From positions 372,001-436,000 of the forward strand of contig NZ_PVBR01000001.1 of the NCBI RefSeq assembly GCF_002980495.1: a stretch of 64,000 nucleotides of DNA, in the 5' to 3' direction. A program made the translations under genes and the position numbers. Source of the DNA: Phyllobacterium phragmitis. GTDB taxonomy: Bacteria > Pseudomonadota > Alphaproteobacteria > Rhizobiales > Rhizobiaceae. How positions within the stretch are numbered: position 1 is the first letter of the stretch; each line of letters begins with the position of its first letter. The notes beneath the pieces were generated by a model. The model worked only from the letters and a program-made list of their open reading frames with translations, was not told the origin of the DNA and searched no databases. This document shows, in pieces, positions 26,958 to 36,419 of the stretch.

Positions 26958-28045
26958 TAACCATCCTCCTTGTGCAGTAAAAAGGAGACCCCGAAAAACA
27001 TGGCGATCAAGACGGGGACCCATGCTGCCACAAAGGGTGGCACAAAACCGGCGGTTCCAAACGCCTTGACCAGAACTGTGACGACATAAAGCACGAACCC
27101 GGCGATCACGCCACCCAGAATCATCGTTCCGGATTGACCAAATCGCACAAATTTAAGCGACACTGTTGCAGCGATGAGCGTCATCGCCATCAACAGTGCC
27201 GGCAATGCCAGCAGGGATTGGAATTGCATGTCGAAAGCATTGGCGGAATAGCCGAAGGATTTGGCGACTTCGATCTTGCGGCGCAACTCGAAAAACGGAA
27301 TGGTTTGCGGCGCAGCAAGCTTTTCTTCAACGAATTCAGGACGTAGCTGAGTCGCGATGCGCATTGAAGCAATTTTCTGCGGCTCTTCGGCCAGTGCGAA
27401 TCGCCTCACATCGTTGAGTTGCCAATAACCGTCTTTCAGTTGCGCGGTTTTCGCGTCGAAGCGCTCCTTGATCGTCTTGTCGCTACCGAACACGATGAAC
27501 GTCGCGTCCACCAGCGTGGCGCCACGGTCGAGAATGCTTTTGGCCCCGATAATCGTCTCGCCCTCATCCGTTTTCTGACGCAGCCAGGGCACGCGCTGCG
27601 CCGAAACATCGGTGACCTTGCCGCTCGTCCACGATGCCTGGATTTCCTCCGCCTTGGAGAAACCGTAGGCGGCAAGCGGATTGAGCAGCAGTATCGTGGC
27701 AAGACCGAACAGGAATGCGCCAAAACAGGCGGGCAGGAGAAATTGCCAGGCGGAAACACCGACCGAACGCGCCACCACCAACTCGTATTTGCGGTTCAGC
27801 GAGATCAGCGTCGACATAGCCGAAAACAGCGCAACGAAGGGAATCATCTCCTGCATGATGAAGGGGATGCGCATCGCCGAAATGCCGAGAGCGCCCAATA
27901 CCGAATAATCCGGCAACGCCGAGAGTTTGCCGGCGTTCTCGGTGAAATCGAGCAGCAGCGCCAGCGCGAAGATACCCAGGAGAAAATACAGAGTGATCTT
28001 CACATAGCGCATGAAGAAATAGCGTCCGAGGGTCCAGCCGATCAT
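26957..28045 (-). CDS. lptG: LPS export permease LptG
   Basis: An inner membrane subunit of the LptB2FG ABC transporter that drives LPS towards LptD. The 362-residue protein has membrane helices at both ends and a periplasmic beta-jellyroll between. The start MIGWTLGRYF at 28045 overlaps the lptF stop by four bases (ATGA). The order lptF-lptG-lptD with overlaps couples the inner- and outer-membrane ends of the bridge. LptB itself is not in the window. Confidence 0.93.
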   Translation of the reverse strand: MIGWTLGRYFFMRYVKITLYFLLGIFALALLLDFTENAGKLSALPDYSVLGALGISAMRIPFIMQEMIPFVALFSAMSTLISLNRKYELVVARSVGVSAWQFLLPACFGAFLFGLATILLLNPLAAYGFSKAEEIQASWTSGKVTDVSAQRVPWLRQKTDEGETIIGAKSILDRGATLVDATFIVFGSDKTIKERFDAKTAQLKDGYWQLNDVRRFALAEEPQKIASMRIATQLRPEFVEEKLAAPQTIPFFELRRKIEVAKSFGYSANAFDMQFQSLLALPALLMAMTLIAATVSLKFVRFGQSGTMILGGVIAGFVLYVVTVLVKAFGTAGFVPPFVAAWVPVLIAMFFGVSFLLHKEDG

Positions 28046-29250
28046 CGATCGCCTCCCGTCCGGTTTTGACGCTGCCCCGACAGCCGAGCCGAAAAATCGG
28101 CGGCGAAATGGCGGAGCGCCTCGAAGCGGTCCTGCAGCATGTCGGACCATTTGGCAGGCAGGGACAATCGCCGGCCTGTCGCGATCAGGTAGATCGCAAT
28201 CAGGCTGACCCCGAGTGGAATCGCATACATGAGATAGATGAAATCGGTGCTTTTATCGGCGCGTTCGCCAGCGAAATAACCCGCCCAATAGACGCCGAGC
28301 GATAGGGTGATGGCGGAAAAGGAAGCGGAAATGCGTGCTTCACGGTGGGATCGCGAATCACCCGCAACCGCCAGAGAGATCAGGGCGAAGACGAGCGGGT
28401 AGAGCCATTCGGTGAAACGCTTGTGCAGTTCCGCCGTGAAGCGCAACGGCTTTCGCTGGTACTGTGGATCGTTGGGATTTGGGTTCAACAGATAGCTGAG
28501 CGGCCGGTCCTTGGCATAGATCACCGTCTCGTCGGCCGCCGCGGCGAATTCGCTCAGGTCGAACGCATAGGTGTTGAACTTGATGATCGAGACGTTGCCG
28601 GTCTTCACGTCACGGCGCTGCACCTCGCCATTTTGCATCAAGAGCACATCGGTATTGCCTGTGTTGGCGACGAAGCCGTCCACGGCATAATAGATGAGGT
28701 CGACATTGGGGTCGCGCGAATCGGCGATGAACAGCCCACCGATTTTTCCGTCGTCTCTGCGCTCGGCGATCTGCACATAGAGATTATCGCCAAGCTGCCG
28801 GAACGTGCCCTCCTGAATGACGACGTTGATGAGGTCGGCGCTCGCATTGGCGATCATCGCGCGCATGTTCAGCCGGGCATAGGGATCAACGAAATTCGCG
28901 ACCAGGAACGAGACAACGGAAACCGCAAGCGCCAGCAGCAGAATCGGGCGCAACACCGCCGAACGCGGGCTGCCCGACGCATTGATGACCACCAGCTCGG
29001 AATCCTGGTTCATCGTCGAAAGCGTCTGGGTTATCGCGATGACCAGCGCGAACGGCATGACCAGCGGTATGACCGAAGGCAGGAGCAGCGAACTGAACTG
29101 CAGGATCGTCTGGAAGGTCTGGCCGCTCGTGGTCAGGAAGTTGATCCGCTGCAGAACCTGCACCGTCCATGTGATGCCGACCGCCGCCGACAGAACGGCG
29201 AAGAACATGAGGGCGACGCGGCGCAGGATGTATAACTCGATCAACCGCAT
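28042..29250 (-). CDS. lptF: LPS export permease LptF
   Basis: The partner permease of LptG, 402 residues, beginning MRLIELYILRRVALMFF, with the DSELVVINASG coupling helix that contacts LptB, a periplasmic domain, and three C-terminal helices. First gene of the lptF-lptG-lptD-surA-pdxA-rsmA run. It is divergent from pepA with about 250 bases between. Confidence 0.93.
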   Translation of the reverse strand: MRLIELYILRRVALMFFAVLSAAVGITWTVQVLQRINFLTTSGQTFQTILQFSSLLLPSVIPLVMPFALVIAITQTLSTMNQDSELVVINASGSPRSAVLRPILLLALAVSVVSFLVANFVDPYARLNMRAMIANASADLINVVIQEGTFRQLGDNLYVQIAERRDDGKIGGLFIADSRDPNVDLIYYAVDGFVANTGNTDVLLMQNGEVQRRDVKTGNVSIIKFNTYAFDLSEFAAAADETVIYAKDRPLSYLLNPNPNDPQYQRKPLRFTAELHKRFTEWLYPLVFALISLAVAGDSRSHREARISASFSAITLSLGVYWAGYFAGERADKSTDFIYLMYAIPLGVSLIAIYLIATGRRLSLPAKWSDMLQDRFEALRHFAADFSARLSGQRQNRTGGDR

Positions 29251-29505
29251 TTAGGAGTTACATCCTGATCCTGTTTTTCTGGTGGCATATCCTGTCCCCA
29301 CGGAGGACCCAATAGACGGATATGTCCCATTTTGACTGCCTATGCTACCCGTCCTTGGCTAAAAATAGGCGAAGAAACACAGTAAACTGATTACTAAAGC
29401 GTGATCGATTGCGCCTAGGCCTTGCCGTTTCGTCAGGTTCGTTTCACATGAAGGAGACAAATTCGCGACTCTCCGTCCAATTCCATGTCTCATTCCGGAG
29501 TTATC

Positions 29506-30999
29506 ATGTCCAAACGTCCTTCCATCGGCTTTTCCGAATTCTCCGCCCCTGAAAAGGGTACCGCTATCGTATTGGTCACGCAGGATGGCAAATTTGCCCG
29601 GGAAGCCGAAGCCATTGGCGGCGCCTCGCTGATCACCCGCCTGCTCGACATATCCGATTTCAAGGGCAAGCTCGGCAAAACAGTGGAAACGATGGCGCCC
29701 GAGGGTGCCGGGGTCGACCGCGTCGTTCTGGTTGGTGTCGGCGATCCGGCGAAGCTTGCCAATGACGACTGGATCAAGGTCGGAGGCGCCGCTTTCTCCA
29801 AGATCGGCCATGCGAGCACGGCTTCCGTCACGCTGGCCTTGCCGGACGTGCAGCTTTCGCCTGAAAATGCCGCCGATTTCGCTTTGGGCATGCTGCTGCG
29901 CTCATACCGGTTCGACAAATACAAGACCAAGAAGAACAACGATAATGGCGCGGAGCCGAAGGGCGGCGTGAAGATCTCGCTGCAAGTTGACAGTCCCTCT
30001 GCCGCCAAAAAGGCTTTCGCCGATGCGGAAGCCGTCGCCGGTGGGGTAAAGCTCGCGCGCGATCTGGTCAACGAACCGGCGAATGTCATGGGGCCGGTTG
30101 AGTTCGCCGAAGAGGCGGTCAGGCTCGAAAAGCTTGGCGTCAAGGTCGAGATCCTGACCGAAAAGGAATTGAAGAAGCTCGGCATGGGCGCGCTTCTCGG
30201 CGTGGCCCAGGGCTCGGTCCGGCCGCCGCGCGTCGCCATCATGGAGTGGAACGGCGCCAAGCAGAAGGAGAAGCCCGTCGCCTTCATCGGCAAGGGCGTC
30301 GTCTTCGATACCGGCGGCATCTCGATCAAGCCGGCAGCGGGCATGGAGGACATGAAGGGCGACATGGGTGGCGCCGCTGCGGTCACCGGCCTCATCCATG
30401 CGCTTGCCGCGCGCAAGGCCAAGGTCAACGCCATCGGCATCATCGGGCTTGCCGAGAACATGCCGGATGGCAACGCGCAGCGTCCCGGCGATATCGTCAC
30501 CTCGATGTCGGGCCAGACGATCGAGGTGCTCAACACCGACGCGGAAGGCCGGCTCGTCCTGGCCGATGCGCTCTGGTACGCCAATGATCGTTTCAAGCCG
30601 CGGTTCATGGTCAATCTGGCGACGCTGACCGGTGCGGTCATGGTCGCGCTTGGCCAATATCATGCAGGCCTGTTCTCCAATGACGATGAACTGGCCGGCC
30701 AGCTCTTTGCTGCTGGTCAGGCGACGGGCGAAAAGCTCTGGCGGATGCCGCTCGGTACCGAATATGACAAGCTGATCGATTCCAAGACCGCCGACATGAA
30801 GAACATCGGCGGACGTAATGCCGGCGCGATTACCGCCGCGCAGTTCCTGAAGCGCTTCGTCGGTGATACGCCATGGGCGCATCTCGATGTCGCGGGAACG
30901 GCGATCGGGGCGCCTTCCAATGAATATAGCCAGTCCTGGGCTTCGGGCTTTGGCGTCAGGCTCCTCAACCGTCTCGTCCGCGATCATTTCGAGGGCTGA
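29506..30999 (+). CDS. pepA: Leucyl aminopeptidase (cytosol, M17)
   Basis: A 497-residue di-metal aminopeptidase releasing N-terminal residues. Metal-ligand motifs are complete: [20 protein letters not shown] and [14 protein letters not shown]. The start at 29506 was chosen because GGAG lies six bases upstream; an in-frame ATG seven codons earlier (29485) has no ribosome site. PepA of E. coli also binds DNA in site-specific recombination; that role cannot be judged here. holC follows after ten bases, as in many bacteria. Confidence 0.95.
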   Translation: MSKRPSIGFSEFSAPEKGTAIVLVTQDGKFAREAEAIGGASLITRLLDISDFKGKLGKTVETMAPEGAGVDRVVLVGVGDPAKLANDDWIKVGGAAFSKIGHASTASVTLALPDVQLSPENAADFALGMLLRSYRFDKYKTKKNNDNGAEPKGGVKISLQVDSPSAAKKAFADAEAVAGGVKLARDLVNEPANVMGPVEFAEEAVRLEKLGVKVEILTEKELKKLGMGALLGVAQGSVRPPRVAIMEWNGAKQKEKPVAFIGKGVVFDTGGISIKPAAGMEDMKGDMGGAAAVTGLIHALAARKAKVNAIGIIGLAENMPDGNAQRPGDIVTSMSGQTIEVLNTDAEGRLVLADALWYANDRFKPRFMVNLATLTGAVMVALGQYHAGLFSNDDELAGQLFAAGQATGEKLWRMPLGTEYDKLIDSKTADMKNIGGRNAGAITAAQFLKRFVGDTPWAHLDVAGTAIGAPSNEYSQSWASGFGVRLLNRLVRDHFEG

Positions 31000-31009
31000 A
31001 CGCACGCTT

Positions 31010-31459
31010 ATGGCTGAAATCCTGTTCTACCACCTGACCGAGACGACGCTTGAGCAGGCGTTGCCCGGTCTCGTGGAGCGTTCGCTGTCGCGTGGGTGGC
31101 GGGTGGTGATCCAGACCCTCACCGACGAGCGCCGCGATGCGTTGGACAACCATCTGTGGACATGGTCCGACGCTTCGTTTCTGGCGCATGGAACGGACGG
31201 GGAGCCTCACCCAGCCGAGCAGCCGATCATTCTAACCACCACGGACGCCAACCCCAACGGTGCGACGGTGCGTTTCGTCGTTGAAGGCGCAGATATCAGC
31301 CGGGCAGGGGACTACGAGCGCCTCGTCGTCATGTTCGACGGTCACGACCAGGAGCAGCTTGAGCGCGCACGGGTGCAATGGAAAGCGCTGAAGGGTGATG
31401 GTCATCAACTGACCTACTGGCAGCAGACGCCGGACCGCCGGTGGGAGAAGAAGGCGTGA
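31010..31459 (+). CDS. holC: DNA polymerase III subunit chi
   Basis: A 149-residue protein starting MAEILFYHLTETTLEQALP, typical of alphaproteobacterial HolC, with the GWRVVIQ and RLVVMFDG segments. Chi links the clamp loader to single-strand binding protein. Translation starts ten bases after pepA, so the two are co-expressed. Confidence 0.92.
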   Translation: MAEILFYHLTETTLEQALPGLVERSLSRGWRVVIQTLTDERRDALDNHLWTWSDASFLAHGTDGEPHPAEQPIILTTTDANPNGATVRFVVEGADISRAGDYERLVVMFDGHDQEQLERARVQWKALKGDGHQLTYWQQTPDRRWEKKA

Positions 31460-31498
31460 TACGGTAGCAGGTATCATACCAGCGTCTGCCCACTGCGT

Positions 31499-31650
31499 GC
31501 CCCTCATCCCCCTGCCGGGACCTTCTCCCCGCGAGCGGGGAGAAGGGACGAAGCGGCAACGTCTATGTCCCCCTCGCCCCGTTTACGGGGAGAGGGTTAA
31601 GGGTGAGGGGCAGGCGCGCGGATTTGATCGAAATCGGAACCACTCTCAAT
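31499..31650. repeat. Intergenic palindrome, family E, with trailing family F fragment
   Basis: Contains CTTCTCCCCGC-GA-GCGGGGAGAAG (31522-31545) and a second hairpin CCCTCGCCCCG-TTTA-CGGGGAGAGGG (about 31571-31592), bounded by CCCTCATCCCC and GGGTGAGGGG, so the whole unit is also an inverted repeat. A GATTTGATCGAAATCGGAACC piece follows (31621-31640), resembling the element at 35407-35444. It lies between convergent holC and the ABC-F gene and probably terminates both. Confidence 0.78.
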
Positions 31651-33539
31651 CAGCCCGCCATCGCCGTCTCATACTCCGCCGAAAGCGCCATCCACTTCTC
31701 CTCGGCGTTGGCGAGTTCCGCCTTCGCCTTGGCGATATCGCGCGTGATTGCTGTGACCCTCGATGCGTCCTGTCCATAAAGTTCAGGATCATCGAGTTGC
31801 GCCTGCATCTCTTCAACTTTTTTCGTCAGCTTCTGCACCGTAGCATCGGCTTCATTGATCTTTTTCTGCAAGGGCTTCAGCGCTTCCCGCTTCTGCGCGG
31901 CAAGGCGGCGCTGGTCGGCCTTGGAGATTTTCGGCGCCTGATTGGCGGATTTTGCGCCACCTCCGCCGGAGCGGCTGTCGGAGAGCACCAGCGAGCGGTA
32001 GTCTTCGAGATCGCCATCATAGGGCTTGACCTCGCCGCCGCGCACCAGCCACAGCCGGTCCATCGTCGCCTCGATCAGATGCCTGTCATGGGCAATCAGG
32101 ATGACGGCGCCGTTGAAACCGTTGAGCGCGTGGACGAGTTCCTCGCGGCTGTCGATATCGAGATGGTTGGTCGGCTCGTCGAGGATTAAAAGGTTCGGCC
32201 CGTGGAAGGTCGCCAGCCCCATCAGGAGCCGCGCCTTTTCGCCGCCGGACAGATCCTTGGCCGGCGTCGCCATCTTTTCGGTGGAAAGTCCCATCCGCGC
32301 CACGTGGCTGCGCACCTTCGCCTCCGGCTGGTCGGGCATCAGCTTGCGCACATGCTCGATGGCATTGTCCTCGGGGATGAGATCGTCGAGTTGGTGCTGG
32401 GCGAAGAAGGAGACCTTGAGATTTGGCGAGATTGTCAACCCGCCCGTCTCGGGCTTGAGCCTGCCGCCGAGAAGCTTGGCGAGCGTCGACTTGCCGTTGC
32501 CGTTCGAGCCGAGCAGCGCGATGCGGTCGTCATTGTCGATGCGTAGGGATAGATCACGCAGGACAGGCTTGCCGGGGGCATAACCGACATCGGCGTTTTC
32601 GAGTGCGATGATGGGTGAGGCGGCCTTCTTCTCGGCATCGGGAAAGGTGAAGGGCTGGACGTGCTCGTTGATATGGGCCGAGATGGGCTTCAGCTTCTGC
32701 AGGGCCTTCAACCTTGACTGTGCCTGGCGGGCCTTGGAGGCCTTGGCGCGGAAACGCTCGACGAAGGCTTCCATGTGCTCGCGCTGCTTTTCCTGCTTGA
32801 CGCGCTGCTTCTGCTGCAGCTCGATCATCTCGGAGCGCTGGCGCTCGAACTGGTCGTATCCGCCGCGCCAGAAGGTGAGCTTCCTCTGGTCGAGATGCAT
32901 GATCGAATTGACGGCGGAGTTGAGCAGGTCGCGATCATGGCTGATGAGGATGACGGTGTGGGGATAGCGACGCACGTAATCCTCGAGCCAGAGCGTGCCT
33001 TCCAGATCGAGATAGTTGGTCGGCTCGTCGAGCAGCAGCAGGTCCGGCTCGGAAAAGAGCACGGCGGCAAGCGCCACGCGCATCCGCCAGCCGCCCGAAA
33101 AGGACGAGGCGGGGCGGCGCTGCGCTTCGGCATCGAACCCGAGGCCGGAAAGGATCGCGCCGGCGCGCGCTTCCGCCGAATGCGCGTCGATATCGGCAAG
33201 GCGCATGTGGATATCGGCGATGCGGTGCGGATCGGTGGCGGTCTCGGCTTCGGCAAGCAGCGCGGTGCGCTCCTTGTCGGCGCTCAGCACGATCTCGATC
33301 AGCGCATCTTCCGTTCCGGGCGCTTCCTGCGCCACCTGGCCGATGCGCGTATTCTTGGGCATCGAGAAATCGCCGGTCTCCGGCGCAAGCTCGCCGGTGA
33401 TGACACGGAAGAGGGTGGATTTGCCGGTGCCATTGCGCCCGACGAATCCGGTCTTCGACCCCGATGGCAGCGTCACGCTGGCGTGGTCGATCAAAAGGCG
33501 TCCGGCTATACGCACGGAAATGTCGTTCAATATAAGCAT
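31650..33539 (-). CDS. ABC-F family ATP-binding protein (Uup/YheS type)
   Basis: A soluble protein of 629 residues with two ABC ATPase domains and no membrane part. Walker A motifs are GRNGTGKST and GSNGNGKST; signatures are SFSGGWRMR and LSGGEKAR. The linker between the domains is basic and coiled (KQRVKQEKQREHMEAF), and a C-terminal coiled coil follows the second ATPase. ABC-F proteins act on ribosomes or in related translation control. The start MLILNDISVR at 33539 is preferred over the upstream frame. Confidence 0.92.
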   Translation of the reverse strand: MLILNDISVRIAGRLLIDHASVTLPSGSKTGFVGRNGTGKSTLFRVITGELAPETGDFSMPKNTRIGQVAQEAPGTEDALIEIVLSADKERTALLAEAETATDPHRIADIHMRLADIDAHSAEARAGAILSGLGFDAEAQRRPASSFSGGWRMRVALAAVLFSEPDLLLLDEPTNYLDLEGTLWLEDYVRRYPHTVILISHDRDLLNSAVNSIMHLDQRKLTFWRGGYDQFERQRSEMIELQQKQRVKQEKQREHMEAFVERFRAKASKARQAQSRLKALQKLKPISAHINEHVQPFTFPDAEKKAASPIIALENADVGYAPGKPVLRDLSLRIDNDDRIALLGSNGNGKSTLAKLLGGRLKPETGGLTISPNLKVSFFAQHQLDDLIPEDNAIEHVRKLMPDQPEAKVRSHVARMGLSTEKMATPAKDLSGGEKARLLMGLATFHGPNLLILDEPTNHLDIDSREELVHALNGFNGAVILIAHDRHLIEATMDRLWLVRGGEVKPYDGDLEDYRSLVLSDSRSGGGGAKSANQAPKISKADQRRLAAQKREALKPLQKKINEADATVQKLTKKVEEMQAQLDDPELYGQDASRVTAITRDIAKAKAELANAEEKWMALSAEYETAMAG

Positions 33540-33652
33540 GACCGCGCTTTTGCACGGGAAGCGCCGGTTTCGCAAGATGCCGATAACAGCTTCTTGGAAA
33601 ACCCGATCAAAAGATTGCGTTCTACTGGGGTAGCAAGGCCAAAACCAAAGCT

Positions 33653-34165
33653 TCAGGCGAAAATGCGCCCCGTCTCCGTCCTCTGAAACCGGCTGAGATC
33701 GAGGGAAGGTGCTTCATGCCCAAGCGCGGTCAGCATGGCATGCACCTGCCCACGGTGATGAGTCTGATGATTGAAGACATGCGAAAGCGCCGGCGCCAGC
33801 CTCTGGCTGACGGTACGCACATCGGTGACTGTAATGTAGGTGAAGCGTCCGGCGATGGCCTTGCCGTCCAATCCGTCCACGAAGGCGATGATGCGGCGGT
33901 CCTCTGCCTCGCGCGCGGCGCGTAACGCAGCCGGATGCTCGAAAAGAATGGTGTCGAGGGTTTTCGGATGGTCACCTTCGCCGGTGAAGCGCTTCATCCA
34001 GACCCGGTCGGCTACCATGATATGGTTCAGCGTCCCATGAATAGATCCAAAGAACGCAGCCATGTCGCGGCGATATTCTTCATCGGACAGTTTCGCCGCA
34101 GCATCGTAGACGAGGCCGTTCGCCCAGCTGTTATAGGCGGCAAACATCTGGAAATTCTGCTTCAT
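33653..34165 (-). CDS. DinB family protein
   Basis: A 170-residue four-helix protein of the DinB/YfiT fold. Metal-ligand histidines are visible in IHGTLNHIMVADR and in FNHQTHHRGQVH. The family includes thiol-dependent S-transferases and damage-inducible proteins of mostly unknown substrate. The start MKQNFQMF at 34165 has GGGAG about ten bases upstream. It is divergent from ndk with about 200 bases between. Confidence 0.87.
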   Translation of the reverse strand: MKQNFQMFAAYNSWANGLVYDAAAKLSDEEYRRDMAAFFGSIHGTLNHIMVADRVWMKRFTGEGDHPKTLDTILFEHPAALRAAREAEDRRIIAFVDGLDGKAIAGRFTYITVTDVRTVSQRLAPALSHVFNHQTHHRGQVHAMLTALGHEAPSLDLSRFQRTETGRIFA

Positions 34166-34362
34166 GATAGTCGATCTCCCAAGACCTAGCGCCCTCCAGG
34201 AGGCAGGCTTGAGGAGACATACATCATAAACCTGTCTGTTTCGATATGGGATGGTCATTAAGTGCTGACCCGCGCCTGTCTTCGTGCCGCCTCTTGGCAA
34301 GGCGGCGGTGCGCGGCTATAGAGCCGTCACTTTCCCTCAATCAGCAAGACAAGGTTTCCGAT

Positions 34363-34785
34363 ATGGCGAGTGAACGCACTTTTTCAATGATCAAGCCGGA
34401 TGCGACCAAGCGCAATCTGACGGGCGCGATTACCCAGAAGCTCGAAGAGGCAGGCCTGCGCGTCGTTGCTTCCAAGCGCGTCTGGATGAGTCGACGCGAG
34501 GCCGAAGGCTTCTATGCCGTCCACAAGGAACGCCCGTTCTTCGGCGAACTGGTCGAATCCATGACGTCGGGCCCGACGATCGTGCAGGTCCTGGAAGGCG
34601 AAAACGCCATCGCCAAGAACCGCGAAATCATGGGCGCGACCAACCCTGCCGATGCTGCCGAAGGCACGATCCGCAAGAGCTTCGCGCTTTCCATCGGTGA
34701 GAATTCCGTCCACGGCTCGGACGCACCGGAAACCGCGGCCCAGGAAATCGTCTATTGGTTCGCCGGCACTGAAATCGTCGGCTGA
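34363..34785 (+). CDS. ndk: Nucleoside diphosphate kinase
   Basis: Balances NTP pools by transferring phosphate from ATP through a histidine. The 140-residue protein has the catalytic H117 in ENSVHGSD and the N-terminus [18 protein letters not shown]. The frame is open 39 codons upstream, but the ATG at 34363 gives the exact family length. Confidence 0.98.
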   Translation: MASERTFSMIKPDATKRNLTGAITQKLEEAGLRVVASKRVWMSRREAEGFYAVHKERPFFGELVESMTSGPTIVQVLEGENAIAKNREIMGATNPADAAEGTIRKSFALSIGENSVHGSDAPETAAQEIVYWFAGTEIVG

Positions 34786-34894
34786 TTTTCCCGATACCGC
34801 CGGAAACTTCCAGGCTCGTCGGTTCAGGCGGGCTTGGCGCAGTTCATAAAAAATATTTCTATACGGTTGCGGGCAACATGAGCGCGCAACCATG

Positions 34895-34967
34895 GAAGCG
34901 TATCGATTGCGGGCATGAGGAGAACTGTGAAGCGGTTTTCCGCCCGCCTTTGTCCGGGATACGCTTC
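34895..34967. repeat. Nested stem-loop downstream of ndk
   Basis: Three tiers of complementary arms: GAAGCGTATC / GATACGCTTC (34895-34904, 34958-34967), GCGGGC / GCCCGC (34909-34914, 34942-34947) and GGAGAAC / GTTTTCC (34919-34925, 34935-34941, one G-T pair). The loop is TGTGAAGCG. It could be a small structured RNA, a terminator relic or a dispersed repeat; only one copy is in this window. The rest of 34786-35083 shows nothing else clear. Confidence 0.55.
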
Positions 34968-35083
34968 GGATCGTATTTCAATGCTACAGCCGATGCCGTT
35001 TTGAGGCCATTTTTTCGCCCGCATCAAGAACTAGCTTGTGCAAGCTGATTTCCAATCAGAATCATAATCTGGGAGTTCTGAAA

Positions 35084-35350
35084 ATGAAGATTGTTGCCGT
35101 CATGGTCTCATTGTTTTTGATAGGAATCGCCACAGAAACATCATTTGCTGGCTCTGGTGGAAACGGCGGTGCTGGCGGGCAGGGTGGATCTGGCGGTCGT
35201 GACGGGCAGTCCGGAATGCCAGGATGCGATGGAGGGACAAACCCATCTCCTGATGGCAAATTCTATATTCCGGGGACCAGACAGGAATGCAATCCCAGTA
35301 GCGAAGATAGAAAAAAACTAGATATTCAGTCGACACCCAAGACGAAGTAA
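35084..35350 (+). CDS. Small secreted glycine-rich protein
   Basis: An 88-residue protein I do not recognise. Residues 1-22 are a signal peptide (MKIVAVMVSLFLIG, cleavage after SFA). Residues 23-51 are dominated by Gly in GGxGG steps, with C48; the tail is polar with C69, ending STPKTK. GGGAG lies about nine bases before the ATG at 35084. The coding DNA is richer in A and T than its neighbours, which could mean recent gain. It stands alone between ndk and the YbaY-META gene. Function is unknown; a surface or matrix role would be a guess. Confidence 0.6.
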   Translation: MKIVAVMVSLFLIGIATETSFAGSGGNGGAGGQGGSGGRDGQSGMPGCDGGTNPSPDGKFYIPGTRQECNPSSEDRKKLDIQSTPKTK

Positions 35351-35406
35351 TTGGCCTGTCGCCGGTCTGTTGGGCAATAGCTTACTGGAGTAAGGCAAAA
35401 GGGTTG

Positions 35407-35444
35407 GAGCGGTTTGCCGATTTCATCGAAATCAGGAACCGCTC
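35407..35444. terminator. Family F hairpin between convergent genes
   Basis: Nested arms GAGCGGTT / AACCGCTC and GATTTC / GAAATC with small internal loops. On the plus strand it is followed by a T-rich run (GGGTTTTGTCTTTT), so it can end the small secreted gene. The GATTT-ATC-GAAATC core also occurs at 31621, so it is a dispersed element as well. Confidence 0.65.
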
Positions 35445-35461
35445 TATCGGGTTTTGTCTTT

Positions 35462-36265
35462 TCACGCATCCTGCGCGAGGCGCAGGATTTCCTTGCCGTT
35501 TGCGTCAAGCAGGATCAGCTTGTCCATTTCGATCTTGTATGCATGGGTCTTGCCCAATGCGTCGAAGAACTTGCTTTCCTGGTTCATCAGCGCCGGCGGG
35601 CACTGCATGTAGGTCGAACCAATTTCGGCGAAGGAAAGTGAACCAGCGGAAAAGGATGCTTTGGTGAAATAACGGTTGCAGCCGCTCGAACCGCTCACCT
35701 CGCCATCGTCACCGATGGTCAGTGTCGTCTGGGCATTGTCGACGACACCATTGCCGTAGATATCTTCCACAAGCCATGACGAACCTTCGATCGGGCTGTC
35801 CTGGGCCGTATCGGCATTCTTCCGCACCACGACGACATTGATGCTGACCGGCTGCTGTATTTTCTGTGGATCGATACGGTATTGCTGATCGTTGACGAAC
35901 CAGAGCGTATCGCCGGCGGCGATACGGGCCTGCAGCACATAGGTGTGGCCGGGGATGATATTCTCGCTGTCGAAATCCAGAGAAAAGGGGATAGGCCCGT
36001 TGCCGATGGGCGAAACCCGCGTTTCGGCCAGGATTTTTGCTCCTGTGTCGGCGAGGGAAACATCGGCAAGCTGCACATGCAAATCGGCTTCGGGCGGCAA
36101 CGCGACCTTCACACGGTAGACGACATCGCCATGGATGGTCTTTTCCGCCGCCACTCCGGCAGTGGGCAGCGACGCTGTGAAGAACAGGGCGGAGCCGGCG
36201 AGTACGGCAACGCCCGCTACCGCCGCTCCCATGATTGAAATCCATCCCGTCGGGATGCGCCGCAT
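35462..36265 (-). CDS. Secreted YbaY domain plus META domain protein
   Basis: A 267-residue exported protein. Residues 1-40 are a signal sequence (IMGAAVAGVAVLAGSALFF, then AGVAA). Residues about 42-150 match the YbaY/YscW lipoprotein style (GDVVYRVKVALPPEADLHVQLADVS). Residues about 155-262 match the META/HslJ style, with GSSGCNRYFTKA and STYMQCPPALMNQE. META domains are linked to stress or antibiotic tolerance (HslJ). No lipobox cysteine is seen. It probably sits in the periplasm. Monocistronic. Confidence 0.8.
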   Translation of the reverse strand: MRRIPTGWISIMGAAVAGVAVLAGSALFFTASLPTAGVAAEKTIHGDVVYRVKVALPPEADLHVQLADVSLADTGAKILAETRVSPIGNGPIPFSLDFDSENIIPGHTYVLQARIAAGDTLWFVNDQQYRIDPQKIQQPVSINVVVVRKNADTAQDSPIEGSSWLVEDIYGNGVVDNAQTTLTIGDDGEVSGSSGCNRYFTKASFSAGSLSFAEIGSTYMQCPPALMNQESKFFDALGKTHAYKIEMDKLILLDANGKEILRLAQDA

Positions 36266-36419
36266 GATCTTTTCCCGATATTATTGTTGATCTTTGAATG
36301 ACGTAGAATCAGCCGCCGTACGCCGCGATTCTCCACCCCCCATGGAATGGTGAATGTTCATGTGGAAATTGTGACATTGCAAGCTTTTGGTCATTACTTG
36401 CCGGTGTTTCCGATGATTT

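Noticed and set aside
33540-33652. Small gene between the ABC-F and DinB-like genes
   Set aside because: The open frames here are short, lack ribosome sites and overlap shadows of the neighbours.
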